The notes beneath the pieces are model-generated. The model worked only from the letters and a program-made list of their open reading frames with translations, did not search any database and was not told the origin of the DNA. This document shows positions 1 to 10,991 of a stretch of DNA of 64,000 nt, in pieces. Position numbers and translations under genes: made by a program. The stretch covers positions 93,248,001 to 93,312,000 of the forward strand of contig JAZHRO010000063.1 in assembly GCA_037157565.1 (NCBI GenBank), given 5' to 3'. Source of the DNA: Thalassia testudinum. Taxonomy: Eukaryota; Streptophyta; Magnoliopsida; Alismatales; Hydrocharitaceae. Numbering within the stretch: the first letter of the stretch is position 1; each line of letters begins with the position of its first letter.

Positions 1-67
1 ATCTCAGGTGTAAAGGCAGACCTTTGATTTCAAGAAAGCCTAATCTAGGGACAGCTGTTTGAGGTGG

Positions 68-331
68 TCACTCAAGCAAGGATCCATCAAAAGGGGACAC
101 CAAATGCCACAACACTGACAAGCCACACAAATTACTGGACTGAAAACACAGATGTTCGATATCTGCCACCCCCACATCAAAGAGCACAAACCATGAAGGG
201 GAGATAACTGCAATTTTCCAAGCATCAGTCGAGAGGGAAAGAGAGTTTACCAGTTGTCGAGCTCTCTCCAGAGATAGAGTGCCCATCATCACTTCCCTAA
301 TCAAGGCCCCACGCAAAACCAATTCCGCCAC
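68..331 (-). pseudogene. C-terminal part of a double zinc-knuckle repeat ORF, cut by solo LTR E
   Basis: This open minus-strand stretch continues, in frame, the zinc-knuckle ORF seen at 2123-2379. The two halves meet at the duplicated target GCCAC (327-331 and 2123-2127), so they were one reading frame before solo LTR E inserted. The segment is about 87 residues with no stop until its end and reads like a folded domain (LRGALIREVM, then SPSWFVLFDVGVADIEHL). Similar architectures (zinc knuckles followed by a DUF4283-like domain) occur in repetitive plant proteins and LINE ORF1-type proteins; that assignment is inference. The left end runs into the window edge region without a clear terminus. 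It is not a functional gene. Confidence 0.5.
327..331. repeat. Left target-site duplication of solo LTR E
   Basis: GCCAC, identical to 2123-2127 on the other side of the LTR. Confidence 0.8.
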
Positions 332-2122
332 TGACGAAGAGAGTTTCGCTTTCTTATGATAGCAATAGAGGATATGTCGTTGTAATTAATATGGTGGAAA
401 TCTCTCAATCAAAAGTAAATATCAATTTTAACCACAGTAAAGATGTCGTATCCACAGGGAGGAATAGACCAATAAATTCACAAAAAGAGGAATATAATGT
501 TCGCAGACACTTTCGCGACTTTAATGCGAGGAATATGCTAATTTAAACAGAGCTTGCAAGTTTCCTTAAAGTTTAGGGTTAGTAATGTAATTTTCACGTT
601 AGGAATTAAGCTCCAAAAATATGCATATGATGCATGTGTAATGGCATATCATATAAATTCAACTTGCATACAAATTTGATTTGAAATTCAATGTAGAATC
701 ATGCACATAACATAAGTAATGTAATTTCAGGAAAGTCTGAGTGCATCAATGCAATGTGGCCTAAATAAAATATGAATATATAATTGGCAATGTCATTGAA
801 TGTAATTATTAATGGAGAGGAAAGCAGAGGATTTCTCCTCTCTCTTCCTCATGTGGGCGACCGTGCATGGTTGGCGTCGAGAGTCGACGGGGAGGTGTGC
901 CTCGACGAGGGCTACGCAACGGTGGTGACGTGGCTGCCGGAGGTGGCCAGCGGCGGCCGGACAGAGGAGGATGGCCACCAGCCAGTTGGAGGAGGAGGCC
1001 GTTGCTGTAGCCCGCGCAGCTGCGCATGTGTGCAAGGCGTGCAGGGCGAGCGCAGGAGTGGCCTGCGGGCATGGGCGTCTGCTGCCTGCGGTGCAGTGCC
1101 TGTGGGTGCTTGGAGTGCTGCCACCTGCGGGCGTAGGGGCGCCTGTGGGCGATGGAGTGGTGAGGGCAGGTGGTGCAGTGCATGTCTGCTAGCCGTGGGA
1201 GAGTGCTGGAGAGGGCGCTTAGTGTGCTATCGCCTGCAGGCACTTGGCATGGGGGTGCCTGTGGGGCAGAATGTGCAAGGGCTATCTGCAGAGGGCGCGC
1301 ATGGGCACGGGTGAGGGCGTGCAGCACTTGTGGGCATGGGCCTCTTGCAGGCTTGAAGGGCAGGCGGTGGGAGGGTGCTTGGTGAGGGCGCTGTAGCAAT
1401 TGCAAGATGGTGCGGCTGGAGAGGGCGCTTGGTGCAGCGCACGGTGAGGCAGGTGTAGGAGTGAAGATGGCACTGGAGGGGGCGCGCCTATAGCGGTGTG
1501 CCTGTGGGGGTGAGGGCTAGATGGGGTGTGCCTACAGTGGAAGGGTGATGGAAAGTGAAGCAACTACAAGCACGCGGTGAGGGCAGTAGGGCGATGGTGT
1601 TGTGCCTGCAGTGCGTGGAAGGCCTTGGCTGTGGGCAATGCAAGGGCGTTCACTATTCACACCTTCTCCACAGTGCATACTCTCTCCACAATTGGGAGGA
1701 AGGATATCCCCCTAGGGGGAGGAAGAAGAACCCGAAGATCCCGATGAAGATGTGACCCTTTGCCAAGCCTTTCTATCTTCTATCTCCTCTCCCCGCATGA
1801 GTTAAGGGATTTTCAAATCCCTTACTAAATTTGGCCTTCGGTTGTTGAGGAGCTGTTGAGGCCAACCAGAAGACTCAGTTGAGGCCAATGGCTGTTGGGG
1901 AGGGGAGAATTTAATTCACCCCCCTCAGCTCTTGCAATTTATTCCTGCAACAACAAAACATAAAATAATTACATACTAAATTATAGAATGCAATAAAATA
2001 GATAAAAACTCAAGTAATAATGCATGTACTTATTTAATGACCTAATGTAATTATTAACCAACATATAATGTTTGAATTGAATTACTTAGGCGTAACAATA
2101 GTCTATTAAAATGGACTCATCA
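332..2122 (-). mobile_element. Solo LTR E (Tat/Athila-like)
   Basis: A single 1791-bp LTR with plus-strand start TGACGAAGAG and end GGACTCATCA, flanked by a perfect 5-bp target duplication GCCAC. No primer-binding site, polypurine tract or internal region is attached, so it is a solo LTR left by LTR-LTR recombination. Its orientation is minus: the plus-strand left part (about 400-470, with a CCACAGGGAGGAATAG block) matches the U5 ends of LTRs A, D and M. The middle (about 840-1740) is GC-rich and open in several frames on both strands, which is a composition effect and not a gene. Confidence 0.85.
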
Positions 2123-2127
2123 GCCAC
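2123..2127. repeat. Right target-site duplication of solo LTR E
   Basis: GCCAC, identical to 327-331. Confidence 0.8.
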
Positions 2128-2379
2128 CTTAATGTCCTCGCTCAGGGGAATCTCCACATCCAGGGTGTGCCCCCTGAAAGTTGACGAGGGGGGTGGAAGA
2201 GGCAGCTGCGCCTCACCCTTAGGCTTCCATAGTGCAGTGCGCATCTTGCCCCTAGATCCACCACCAGTTGTCAAACAGGAGTCCTGCTTGTGACCAAAGC
2301 CCCTGCATGCCAAACACAGCACCAGCCGGCAGCACATCGCTGCCAAGTGCCCACGGTGCTGACATCTAAAGCAAATCAC
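2123..2379 (-). pseudogene. Double CCHC zinc-knuckle ORF, N-terminal side
   Basis: Read on the minus strand, this contains two consecutive CX2CX4HX4C knuckles: CFRCQHRGHLAAMC and, eleven residues on, CLACRGFGHKQDSC. A Gly/Pro/Ser-rich linker and an acidic segment (VEIPLSEDIKVA) follow, and the frame then continues at 331 after solo LTR E. Such tandem knuckles bind single-stranded nucleic acid in retroelement gag or LINE ORF1 proteins. No ATG lies at the start; the frame enters from about 2380, where upstream frames are broken. It is a degraded repeat-derived ORF interrupted by an insertion. Confidence 0.6.
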
Positions 2380-2870
2380 TTCCCTACGGTTTTATGACCA
2401 CCCACCATGAGAACCCTCTTGTCCACAGCCCCACCTCCATCAGTCGCCTGGGCACCTTGCTCTTTCCTTCTCCAAGACTGCGAATGCCATACCGTTCAAC
2501 CATCAGAGCCGGCGGCGTGGCCGCCGAGCCCCCTCAAGCGGCCAGCCATCCTCGCTGGAGTTTCCCGCCCAAAAGAGAATTCAAAATTTCCACCTCCAAC
2601 TGTCGGCGAGGCTCCCAGTTCTTCTTGATGGGTGGCTATTTGGTTCAAGCAAAGGTGAAACAGGGGAGAAAGAGGAAGAGGAAGGGGGTGATGATAGTGG
2701 AGGCTGGAAAGTTGAGGGAACCACGGTGAAATCAAAGATGATAGGTGTGGTTGCAGTGGTGCCCATGTGCTGTCACCACACGGCCCTTGGGGTGGCACGG
2801 TGGATTGCGGTCACTGTGGTGCATGGATCAAGGATGGCGAGTAATGCTGTGGTACATTGTGGTAGGGAGG
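2380..2870. other. Degraded upstream part of the zinc-knuckle ORF, otherwise nothing recognised
   Basis: Minus-strand frames are open over 2496-2798 (Pro/Ser/Leu-rich, then a Gly-rich stretch) but do not join the zinc-knuckle frame without breaks. I see no promoter or element boundary. Confidence 0.3.
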
Positions 2871-2924
2871 TGGATCGTGATAGGGAGGTTGATAGCGGTG
2901 GGGAGGTTGATCATGGTGGGAGAG
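2871..2924. repeat. 18-bp minisatellite, three units
   Basis: Three imperfect units beginning GGGAGGT(G/T)GAT follow one another at 18-bp spacing. Confidence 0.6.
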
Positions 2925-3155
2925 GTTCTATTGCATAACATTCATTGCATTGCATTTAGGATAGTTTGTGTATTTTGTACATTAATTCCAACATTTTATA
3001 TGGCCAGGAGGTAGTGTGACATCTCTATGGGCTTCGGATGAAGAATCCGACTGTATGGATGGATCCGGAGTGACAATCACAGTTTGTCAGTGCAAAAACC
3101 ACCCCGATTAAAGCTCCGTAGCACCCTCTACATGAAGAAGAAGATGGACAGCCTA

Positions 3156-3177
3156 GATGGCACCATGTGGTGCCATC
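3156..3177. repeat. Inverted repeat 1 of LTR G
   Basis: Arms GATGGCACCA and TGGTGCCATC pair perfectly around a 2-nt centre. The same word pair recurs in LTRs H, J and K. Confidence 0.8.
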
Positions 3178-3231
3178 CAGGCCGCCCTACATGAGCTGCC
3201 ACTCTCCAGCCTCATCGCAAGGAGTGATCCC

Positions 3232-3257
3232 AGCCGTTGGATCTCAATCCAATGGCT
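3232..3257. repeat. Inverted repeat 2 of LTR G
   Basis: AGCCGTTGGAT and ATCCAATGGCT form near-perfect arms separated by CTCA. Equivalent repeats occur at 8648, 45671 and 63738. Confidence 0.7.
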
Positions 3258-3389
3258 GAGAAGCTCCCAACTACACTCGACCTCCTTCAAAGTGTAGTAA
3301 GGAAGATCTGATCATGATCTTTGGATCTTCATCCAATGGTTGAGGTGCGCAACAGCACTTCCATCTCCGCACGACCATCCAACACCGGT

Positions 3390-3452
3390 GCCCAAACGGT
3401 AGCGCACCCGCTCCTCAAGCGAGAGGTGCGGGTCGAGCTTCGATTCACTACG
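3390..3452 (+). other. tRNA-like segment in U3 of LTR G
   Basis: It contains an A-box-like GGTAGCGCACC, an anticodon-arm-like CGCTCCTCAAGCG, and a B-box-like GAGCTTCGATTC in tRNA order and roughly tRNA spacing. It lies after inverted repeat 2 and before the TATA box. There is no good acceptor stem, so it is not a functional tRNA gene. It aligns by eye with segments in LTRs H, J and K. Confidence 0.5.
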
Positions 3453-4225
3453 ACCGCCTCAACGCTGAAGAAATGAGGCCGCTTGATCTTGATCAAGCGG
3501 TCAGATTTGCGCATGCACGATTTGACGCCAAACAACGATGCACAAATGCATGCCATCTGGAGTGCTCATTTAATATGACCGGGCACGTTATCCATCGTCT
3601 GATCTTCACGATCACGCAATGAGCTCGATTCAAATCTCATGAGAGGCGCGATCCGTTCATGCTCCTCAGCTGCACGATCAAGATTGAACGGTGGAGATGC
3701 TTCTTCGACCAGCGGGCGTGTGATTTGAACGACAGCGAGCGCGTGATCTCCGTGCGATCCATGCCTTCCACATACGATCAAACGCTACAAGTGTCCCCGC
3801 ATAGTGCTAGCTACAGAGCTCCTCCTCACACCAGCAGAGGCACGTGAATGCTATAACAACACCTCCGGCAGGTCTTCAGTGATGTTTTAAATGTCACTAA
3901 AGACTCGTGCATGCAAAACACCTCCCTTCCACCACTATGTAAACCCCATGACCCCTTCCCTTCCAAACCATCTCTACCTTTGCTATTCCCACCTAGTCTA
4001 GAGCTCTAGAGGCCCATCAAAGCTCCCAAGAGCTCATTCTCAAGCTCCAAAGGTTCCCTACTAGTGTAGAGATCCCTTACCCCACCAAATATTCATCGTC
4101 CCTCTCACCACCTTCATAGGGAGCCTTGGAGTCATCCTTCCACCATTCCTTTGATAACGTGCTTAACGACTACAGCGACGAGTTTCTCCTAACTCCAATT
4201 TTCCCTTGTGAAAACGCGTTAATCA

Positions 4226-4888
4226 TTGTTCCCCTAGGTTCTACTTAAAGGTTATAATGGCACATCTAAGGGCATTTGCTTTTCCTATGGGAAAGAATTT
4301 TTTCAGAAAAGTGCTTCTCAAATCTTCCTAAGTTAGGATTGGTCTCCCAATAGTCCTCAACCATTGGGCAACTTTATCTTTCAAGGAAAATGGGAACATT
4401 TTCATCATCAAGGTATCCTCATTCATGTTCCTAGGGCCAAAGATCCTTCCTATGTGTATAAGTTCTTCAAGGTGGTGGAAGGGGTCATTAGAATTCTGGC
4501 CATGGAAGTGGGGAATTAGATTGATGATTTATGGTTTAAGCTCAAAATCATCCTCATCCTGAGGTATCCAGACAAAAGGTTTAGGTTGGTCATTAGGAGG
4601 ATTGTAGAAATCTCTGGCAAGGTGGTCTGCTCTCCCATTTTGGAGTCGGGTAATGGCCTGTACTATAGTTTGTATCTGTTTGTCATGATGCTGGCCCTGC
4701 CTATCAATGTGCCTGTATAAAAGAGCCGTTGGATCCAGATTTTGTTCTTCCCCTTCAACATCATCGCCCTCATGGTGACTAGCCATTGAAGAAGATTTAG
4801 ATTCAGATTTTGGAAAATTAGGTCTTCTCCTAGGATTTCTCTCTAAAGGTGATAGCAAATCAGGTTTTAGAGATTGTCTCCCTTGCAT
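4226..4888 (-). pseudogene. Athila-like gag fragment of element F
   Basis: The minus strand begins MQGRQSLKPDLLSP, continues through an acidic linker and a predicted helical region (RHIDRQGQHHDKQIQTIVQA) and enters a retrotransposon gag domain: FPFSLKDKVAQWLRTIGRP and then FLKKFFPIGKANALR. This is the signature seen again in element B (21432-21791). The capsid-like domain is broken by at least one stop after the RTIGRP segment and another near 4245, and the gene is cut off at 4226 by LTR G. Gag would form the cytoplasmic virus-like particle; this copy cannot. Confidence 0.7.
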
Positions 4889-6238
4889 AAACCATAAGAA
4901 AGTCTAGAGATGAGAGAGAGAAGACAGATGAGAGAATCCCCAAACAAGCCTAATTAGACCTAATTTTGGCTCACCAAAATATGAATAGGTTAGACTAACC
5001 CTTGAATCACTTGGCTGACTATAAGGGTGGGACCCCCTAAGACACCCTGCATAGTGGGACACCACTAAGGGTTAATGTGGTTACCGCACTAACCTTTCTT
5101 GTCACCAGTTGGCCCAAGTAGACAAGGCCTTGATCTTAGCCCAATCTAACTTCAAGTTACCAAGAAAATTAGTCCTTCCTAAGGTATGTCTACTCAATTT
5201 TAGGCTTAGGCTTGAAGTGCTTTTGGAATGTGATGGGCATTAGAGGGGTTGTTACCCTAGAAATTGATTTCAAAAATGTGAAGTGCACATGCAAGGGGTT
5301 CACAAGCAATTTTTATGATGAAGTGAATTTTAAAGTTCAATTGCTTGTATAATTGTGCTTTAGGGTTTCGTAGTTAGATAAATTCAAGCAAGGTTTTAAT
5401 GAGCACACAAGAGTTTCTTTGCAAGTCCCAATCTATGAGATAGATTTCCTTTAGAAGTATGTAATGCAAAAGGTGTTCTACCTTAAGGTTTGAAACCCTA
5501 GAAACAAGTAGCTGCTAAGATGATCCCTTTAAGTCAAAAATCAGGAATGTGGTGCAAACCAAACAATGCAATCAATTGCTCCTATTGCACCACTAATTAG
5601 GCACTCAAAAAGTATTTTTTCAAGAATTTTAATGCATGTTTTCTATTTTCTTAAGATTTAAAGTGTACTGGGGGTTCTATAGTTTGTTTTAACCCTCAGT
5701 TAGTGATCAAATATTCCGTGTAATCAAATGTGCACCAAATATTTTTTTCATATTTTTTTGATATTCTATATTATCACAAAAATCCAATGCAACAAATTTT
5801 AGATAAATTATATTTATATAAAAATTCCTGTGATTTTTTGAAGTCTAAAAAATTAGGAACAACAATAGACTTGATAGTAGCTCAGTTCGTAAATTTTTAA
5901 ATGTTTTTTTTAGATTAGAATTGTACGAAATTTTACTATGTTGTTCCTGACTTCAATTCCCACACCCAATAGAAATTTCAGAATTTTTGGATATGGAAAT
6001 TTTTAGGAATTGAATTTTGAAAATCAAAGTTTGTTGTAGCCCGAAAATGTAGAAGGTGGTTTTGTTGATTTTCAAAAGATATTACCCACCAACAAAAGCT
6101 TTTTTTCTTTTGAAAAGCAAGCAAATACTAACCTAAGGATCAAGCAAAGCACCTTTTTTTTTTTTGAATTTCTTTTTTTCGAAAGGAAATCTAACATAAT
6201 CTAAGATACAAATACTTACCTGAGATTAAAAACTTGCA
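4889..6238 (-). other. Leader (5' untranslated) region of element F, left of the CACTA insertion
   Basis: AT-rich sequence homologous in order to the leader of element B (22360-23850), including blocks around 4990-5110 and a GTACTGGGGGTTCTATAG region at 5670. No ORF was found. It is interrupted at 6238 by the CACTA transposon and resumes at 34477. Confidence 0.6.
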
Positions 6239-6253
6239 CACTACAACAAAATA
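6239..6253 (+). repeat. Left terminal inverted repeat of the CACTA element
   Basis: CACTACAACAAAATA, 15 bp identical to the reverse complement of 34462-34476. Confidence 0.85.
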
Positions 6254-8112
6254 TACTTGTAGTGATAGCCTATAGGGATGGAATTGAAGGCTATGGGGAC
6301 AGATTTTAGGGTGGGTGGCAGAAAATCCATCTCACAAATGAGGGTCACTAAAAGTTTTATGGATGGATTTTCCATCCTTAGAACTTAGAGACAAAAAATT
6401 AGTCACAATAGCTTGGACACAAAAAAGCCTAATGACATGGCATTAATTTCTTTTAGGGATAGATTGCTCTTGTTTCTACAAGTTTTAGAGATAAAAATAT
6501 TTCTCTCATAATCTGTTAAGGATGATGTAATTGCGAATGTAATTTATTATGATAAAACATCAAAACCTTCTTAATTTTAGTAATACATATAACATGATTA
6601 ACCTGACAAAAGTGTTCTTTAACATAAAACACCATTTTTATTGAAATTCAAATACAAAGTACTTGTTATAATATTGTGAAGAAAGCAGAAAAAAAGAGAT
6701 AGAAAAAAATACATCATAATACAAAAGAGCACTCAAGTCCTTTTTTTCCCTCTTTACAATAGAAGTTTAAACTATTCCAAGCTAAGTCTATTTGATGCAA
6801 AGCTATTGTGGCATCTTGTGAAAACCATGCCAAAATTTTCCTCCCCTCTTCACATCACTGTGTAGTAGGTGAACTTTTGCTCAGTTGACACTAACCTGTG
6901 GAAGAATAATAAAGTTGTAGTAAGGCATGTTTTTGAACAAACTTGCAGTTTAAAACAAAAAAATACCAATTCAGGACTAGCTAAGTTTTTGAACTATGGG
7001 ATTGGCAAAAACAAGCAATGAAATTTGTTGATTTTAAGAGGACAATGGTTTAATTATTGCTCCTACTAGGTTATTTTCTTTTTTTGTTACCAAGCATAAG
7101 TAGTGAAATATGTTATCGTGTTATTTTTGGCTATATTTTTTTTTCTTGCAATGGAATTGAAGTCTTATTAAGTTGAGTTTCTAGCTAGGTAACTATTTCT
7201 TGCAAGATCTTTGTATGCATGAACCTATTTTAGCATTAAGTTGTATTTATGATGTTAATAACTAAATATCTCAAAAAAAGGAGGGACTTTTTCTTAAGAA
7301 GACTCTAATTAGAGGTGACGAAAAATAAATCCAATTATAGATTCAACACTATACCTTGCAAAAGAAAGTATTTGTCCATCTATCATAACTAAGTTCAACA
7401 TCATAACACAATAACATGAACCTCACGTGCCCATTCTATAGCATTATTTCCTCCGCCAACAGTCTTATTACCTGCCATTTGGCAATCAGGCTACAAAATT
7501 ACAATACCAATAACAATGTGAATATCCAATGATGCTAAGAGACACCAAACCAAATCATTTGCAAGAGGATCAATGTGCAAAAAAGAAAAAAGTACTAAAT
7601 AATGAAAAGAATAGAATCAATCTAGCAGAAAATTTACTTGCATGAAAATGTAAATTTACAATATGATATTATCCATGGCCTGTAGGTGGAGTCTTGAAAA
7701 TTTACTTGCATGAGAAAGTAGGGTATGCTGAGAAATTAAAGTATGTCAAAAGTGGGAGGAAATGGAAATTATCATTTAAACTAACTTACTATGGTTGTAG
7801 TACAAAGTTTGGAAAAAATTGAGGAATATGACCCTCTGTGTTTGCTCATGAAAATGACCTATGTAGCAGCAAGCAAAAAGTATACTTATTGAAAGTAAAT
7901 TTTTAGTAGACTCCACCTATAGACAAGGAAAGGAACACTAGAATGTAAGGTTCTTTGCTTGATCGGATAGTATCAAACACCCAACCCGATTGATGGTTTC
8001 TTATCTGTAAATCCATATGGCAAATGGATGCATGTAGCATCCCTAACGAGCACTTCATCCTTCCATGGAAGCTCCATTTGGATGTCCTTCACCTCTTACT
8101 TTTTTACCTTAT
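6254..8112. other. CACTA subterminal and interior DNA
   Basis: The first 300 bp hold GC/AT-mixed subterminal repeats (GGATGGATTTTCCATCC palindrome at about 6362). The rest is AT-rich with no ORF or recognised gene fragment. Confidence 0.5.
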
Positions 8113-8560
8113 TGATGTAGACACATCCATTTAGGTTAAAATGCCTATTTATATATGTTCCTAGGCTTAGATATGCATTCCATGTTATAAACATTGCATA
8201 GCATGCATCATTCTCCATTTAGAGTAGTTTGTGTATATGTTAGGTTAATTGCATCCTTTTATGACTAGGAGAGAAGGAGATTTAATTCAGGGCCTATTGA
8301 CGATCTGATTATACTGATCTAATTAGGATGATGATCGGAGTCCAACGCCTTCAAAATCGTCTAGATCAGAATCTCGTAGCATTGTATGTAGTCTGAAGAA
8401 GATCAATGGCCATGGGGCAATGTGACATCCTTACGGGCTTCGGATGAAAAATCTGACCATATGGATGGATCTGGAGCGACGATCGCAGTTCAGCAATGTG
8501 GAAATCATCTTAATCTGAGCACTGTGGCATCTCTGCAAGCGAAAGAAGATGGACAGCCCA

Positions 8561-8582
8561 GATGGCACCACGTGGCACCATC
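8561..8582. repeat. Inverted repeat 1 of LTR H (decayed)
   Basis: GATGGCACCA and GGCACCATC; the right arm has two substitutions compared with copies G and J. Confidence 0.6.
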
Positions 8583-8647
8583 TAGGCCACCCAACACCAG
8601 CCAGCAATCTACCCGATGCTTCCTCTTCATCTGCATCATCCATTCCC

Positions 8648-8673
8648 AGCCATTGGATCTTGATCCAACGGCT
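8648..8673. repeat. Inverted repeat 2 of LTR H
   Basis: AGCCATTGGATC and GATCCAACGGCT pair across a TT centre with one mismatch. Confidence 0.75.
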
Positions 8674-8721
8674 GAGAAGTCGTCTCCACCGCACGCCCTT
8701 GGCTCCTCCTTAGGACAAACT

Positions 8722-8790
8722 CGTGGGCTTGGTGCATTGAGGCATGTTCCTAAAGGAGGGGTGCAGGTATGAAACCTGTAAAGGCCCCCC
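8722..8790 (+). other. tRNA-like segment in U3 of LTR H
   Basis: D-arm-like GGTGCATTGAGGC is followed by TTCCTAAAGGA and a T-arm that folds perfectly: GCAGG, loop TATGAAA, CCTGT (five pairs, one G-T). The order and spacing match the segments in G, J and K. Confidence 0.5.
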
Positions 8791-9047
8791 CAATCCTCCA
8801 ATTTGACGCATGCAGCGTGACAAGGGCATGCCAGCCAGTGCACGCTTGCAGACGTGCGCACACTCATACCACAATGCATATGCAGTGCAAGTGTTAGTGC
8901 ACGTGACACGACCTTTGATGGGCATATGAGCACAGCTGTAAGCAAGTGTGAGTTGGTGCAGATCTTCAGCGACAGATGGGTGGATCTTTAACGACGTTTA
9001 CGGACGTCACTAATTACCCATGTGCAAGTATGCCCTTCATCCTCCAC

Positions 9048-9055
9048 TATAAAAG
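9048..9055 (+). promoter_or_regulatory. TATA box of LTR H
   Basis: TATAAAAG in the context CTCCACTATAAAAGGACTT, about 260 bp downstream of the tRNA-like segment. The equivalent in J is at 46241. Confidence 0.6.
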
Positions 9056-9774
9056 GACTTATACTGCTCCATCCACCATCATCCCTTCCTATGCTCTCCT
9101 CACCTACTCTAGAGCTCAAGACACACTTTGAGCTTGTGTCCCAAGCCTTTGGGATGCTCCACTAGAGTAAAGAAAATTTATTTTCCACCCTCTCATCACC
9201 ATTTGTGGAGCTCCCATCAGTTGTCCTCTCAACCCCCTTCCGGGAAGTGGATCATGCTGCAATGCCGCCCATCCTCCCCTCATCTTCCGACTCCATTCTC
9301 CTACCTCCAACTCCTCAACATCTTCGTCCAGGCCATGTCAACGTAGCTTCGTCTTCCAAGCAGTCAACAAAAAGGATTTCTCTCACCCCCTTTCCCTTTT
9401 ATTGCTTTCGTAGTGTCGAAGTATTTGTAATAAACATTTGTCAAGCATTTATCTAAAAGTAGTTTTTGATTCTCTCTCTTCCTTCATACTTAGCAACTAG
9501 AATAGTTCTTTCTTGCTTTCTAGAATAGCTTAGTATAGACAATATTTTTGCTTGTTCTCACACTATCATAAAATGCCAAAAAAATAGCAAATACAAAATA
9601 CCAGAAAGAAGCAAAGCGAAACATGGATTTCAAAGAAACAAATGTTGTCTCCTCCTATTCAACTTGGGATCCCTTTCGAGTTTCGTTAAAATTTTATTTG
9701 ATAGCAAGTTTTGCGACTACAACAAGTTCTCTGAAACGCTAATTTTCCATCGCGAAAACATGCCTATCACTTAT

Positions 9775-10837
9775 ATTTCTAGTTTCGTAAGAATTCTAGT
9801 TCACCTAAATTTGCTCCTTATCTTTTCATTTTGGTGAAATCAACAGAATACTCTCTTAGAAAGAAAAAAAGGAAATTAGCATAATACATGTGATAATGTG
9901 AACCCATGCAATACTGATTCCTTATTTGTAGATAACTTTTAGAATAACACCAAGAACCAATTACACTTTAAAAATTAAGTCCTCAACATACCATGCTTTT
10001 AGGAACACCAAGAGGAGGCATAGAAATGCTTCTTGGAGGAGGAGCACTAAGATAGGATCTTTTGTCAAAGTGCCATTGCAATTTTTCTATAGGTCAGATC
10101 TCTTGAAAGATAAGCTTAACATCTTTTTCAAGATAAGGGTAGAGAAACATAGAAAATATAAAAATTGGACCACTATTTCTTTTTTTTTTTGGAAGGAAAA
10201 GGGTACCTTGAAATTGTAATCACATCCATAAGTGTAATGGATGTTGATTACATTTCAAGCTTTGAATTGAAGTGTAGCTGCAAAATTTCAAATTTCTGAA
10301 TCATGGTAACATAAAAATGGGAGAGATACAACACCAAACACCAGAATGTACCTGAATCATATGATCTTTATCGAGGATGTGTTGCATCCATATAAATTAA
10401 AATATGATACCTTGAATTCTAGACTACTTAGGTTTCTAAAAGCAAATGTACCAAACTAATCATATAGAATAGTAAAAGATGTTCTGATCCTCACATCTAA
10501 AGAACCCATCCAAAGGTCTTGTCAGTTTTGTTGTCTTCTTTCATTCTCATCGAAACATTCATCCAAGTTGGATGCAGTTGAGCAGTTTGGCATAATCCTG
10601 ACGACAGAGTTTTTGAAATAAAAACCCTATCCATGGAATTAACCTTCAACTTAGCAATCTAAATAGGCATTTTCTCCTTTGTATGGAGAACTTATTCCAA
10701 GCATTTCTAGAGAAGGGCCAAGTTATTTTAGAAAGTCAATAATATCAGCTAAAGATAAATATTATCATCGTATAATATTAAAAATTTATGAGTCAAGCAC
10801 ATAACATCAATGGAAGAAAAAAATAACCAGTTTGTAC
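9775..10837. other. CACTA interior with exon-like blocks, one unidentified Pro-rich
   Basis: On the minus strand, about 10090 down to 9992 is open and encodes a Pro/Ser-rich segment with SAPPPRSISMPPLGVP. It ends at a canonical splice-donor context (CATG then GTATG). I do not recognise the source gene. A further open block lies near 10530-10690. The spacing of open GC-richer blocks between AT-rich sequence resembles captured gene fragments. Confidence 0.35.
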
Positions 10838-10913
10838 CCTTTCCAAGATCATCCTCAAGTTCATGGACAATGAAAGTTCTTCCAATCATGGAATTATGCC
10901 CATTTAAAGGGAC
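10838..10913 (-). pseudogene. Captured Cu/Zn superoxide dismutase exon fragment
   Basis: Read on the minus strand this 76-bp block translates to [26 protein letters not shown]. It matches the plant (chloroplast-type) Cu/Zn-SOD segment around the NS-(V/I)-(V/I)-GRA and [11 protein letters not shown] motifs. An acceptor-like TTGCTTGTAG sits immediately before it and a GT (GGTACA) immediately after, as for a real exon. No downstream GHELSLTTGNAGGR exon was seen. It sits inside the CACTA element, same strand as the PH-domain block at 10992-11068, so the transposon appears to have captured pieces of different genes. It cannot encode an enzyme. Confidence 0.7.
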
Positions 10914-10991
10914 CTACAAGCAACATTCTACAACAAGTAATAAGTGAAGCTGAACTTTGATGCTTGAAAGAGAAAGAAATGTTCCACTGAC

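Larger units (their letters stand above)
2930..4225 (+). mobile_element. LTR G (family G/H/J/K), left end unclear
   Basis: It matches solo LTRs H and J through the same ordered landmarks: a leader block at about 3017 (TGACATCT...GGGCTTCGGATGA), inverted repeat 1 (3156-3177), inverted repeat 2 (3232-3257), a tRNA-like segment (3390-3452), a TATA-like ACTATGTAAACC near 3932, and a U5 end GAAAACGCGTTAATCA at 4225. The right side abuts the gag of element F. I could not find a matching start or a target duplication on the left, so G is probably 5'-truncated. The start coordinate is approximate. Confidence 0.6.
8113..9769 (+). mobile_element. Solo LTR H (family G/H/J/K)
   Basis: A 1657-bp LTR from TGATGTAGAC to CATGCCTATCA with a perfect 5-bp target duplication CTTAT (8108-8112 and 9770-9774). 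It carries, in order, the family landmark block at 8425-8480, inverted repeat 1 (8561), inverted repeat 2 (8648), a tRNA-like segment (8722-8790), a TATA box (TATAAAAG at 9048) and a U5 end resembling other Tat/Athila LTRs. No primer-binding site or polypurine tract adjoins it. This copy defines the family ends best. Frames open across 8422-8945 are incidental. Confidence 0.85.

Noticed and set aside
784..1405. Overlapping open frames of 176-198 codons on both strands
   Set aside because: All are in the GC-rich middle of solo LTR E; there are no domains and the frames overlap each other.
3017..4225. The hairpin-containing block as a leader (5' untranslated region) of elements such as C
   Set aside because: Copies H and J have their own TG...CA-type ends and 5-bp duplications (CTTAT, GGCAA), and removing J restores the element A arrangement, so the block is an LTR.
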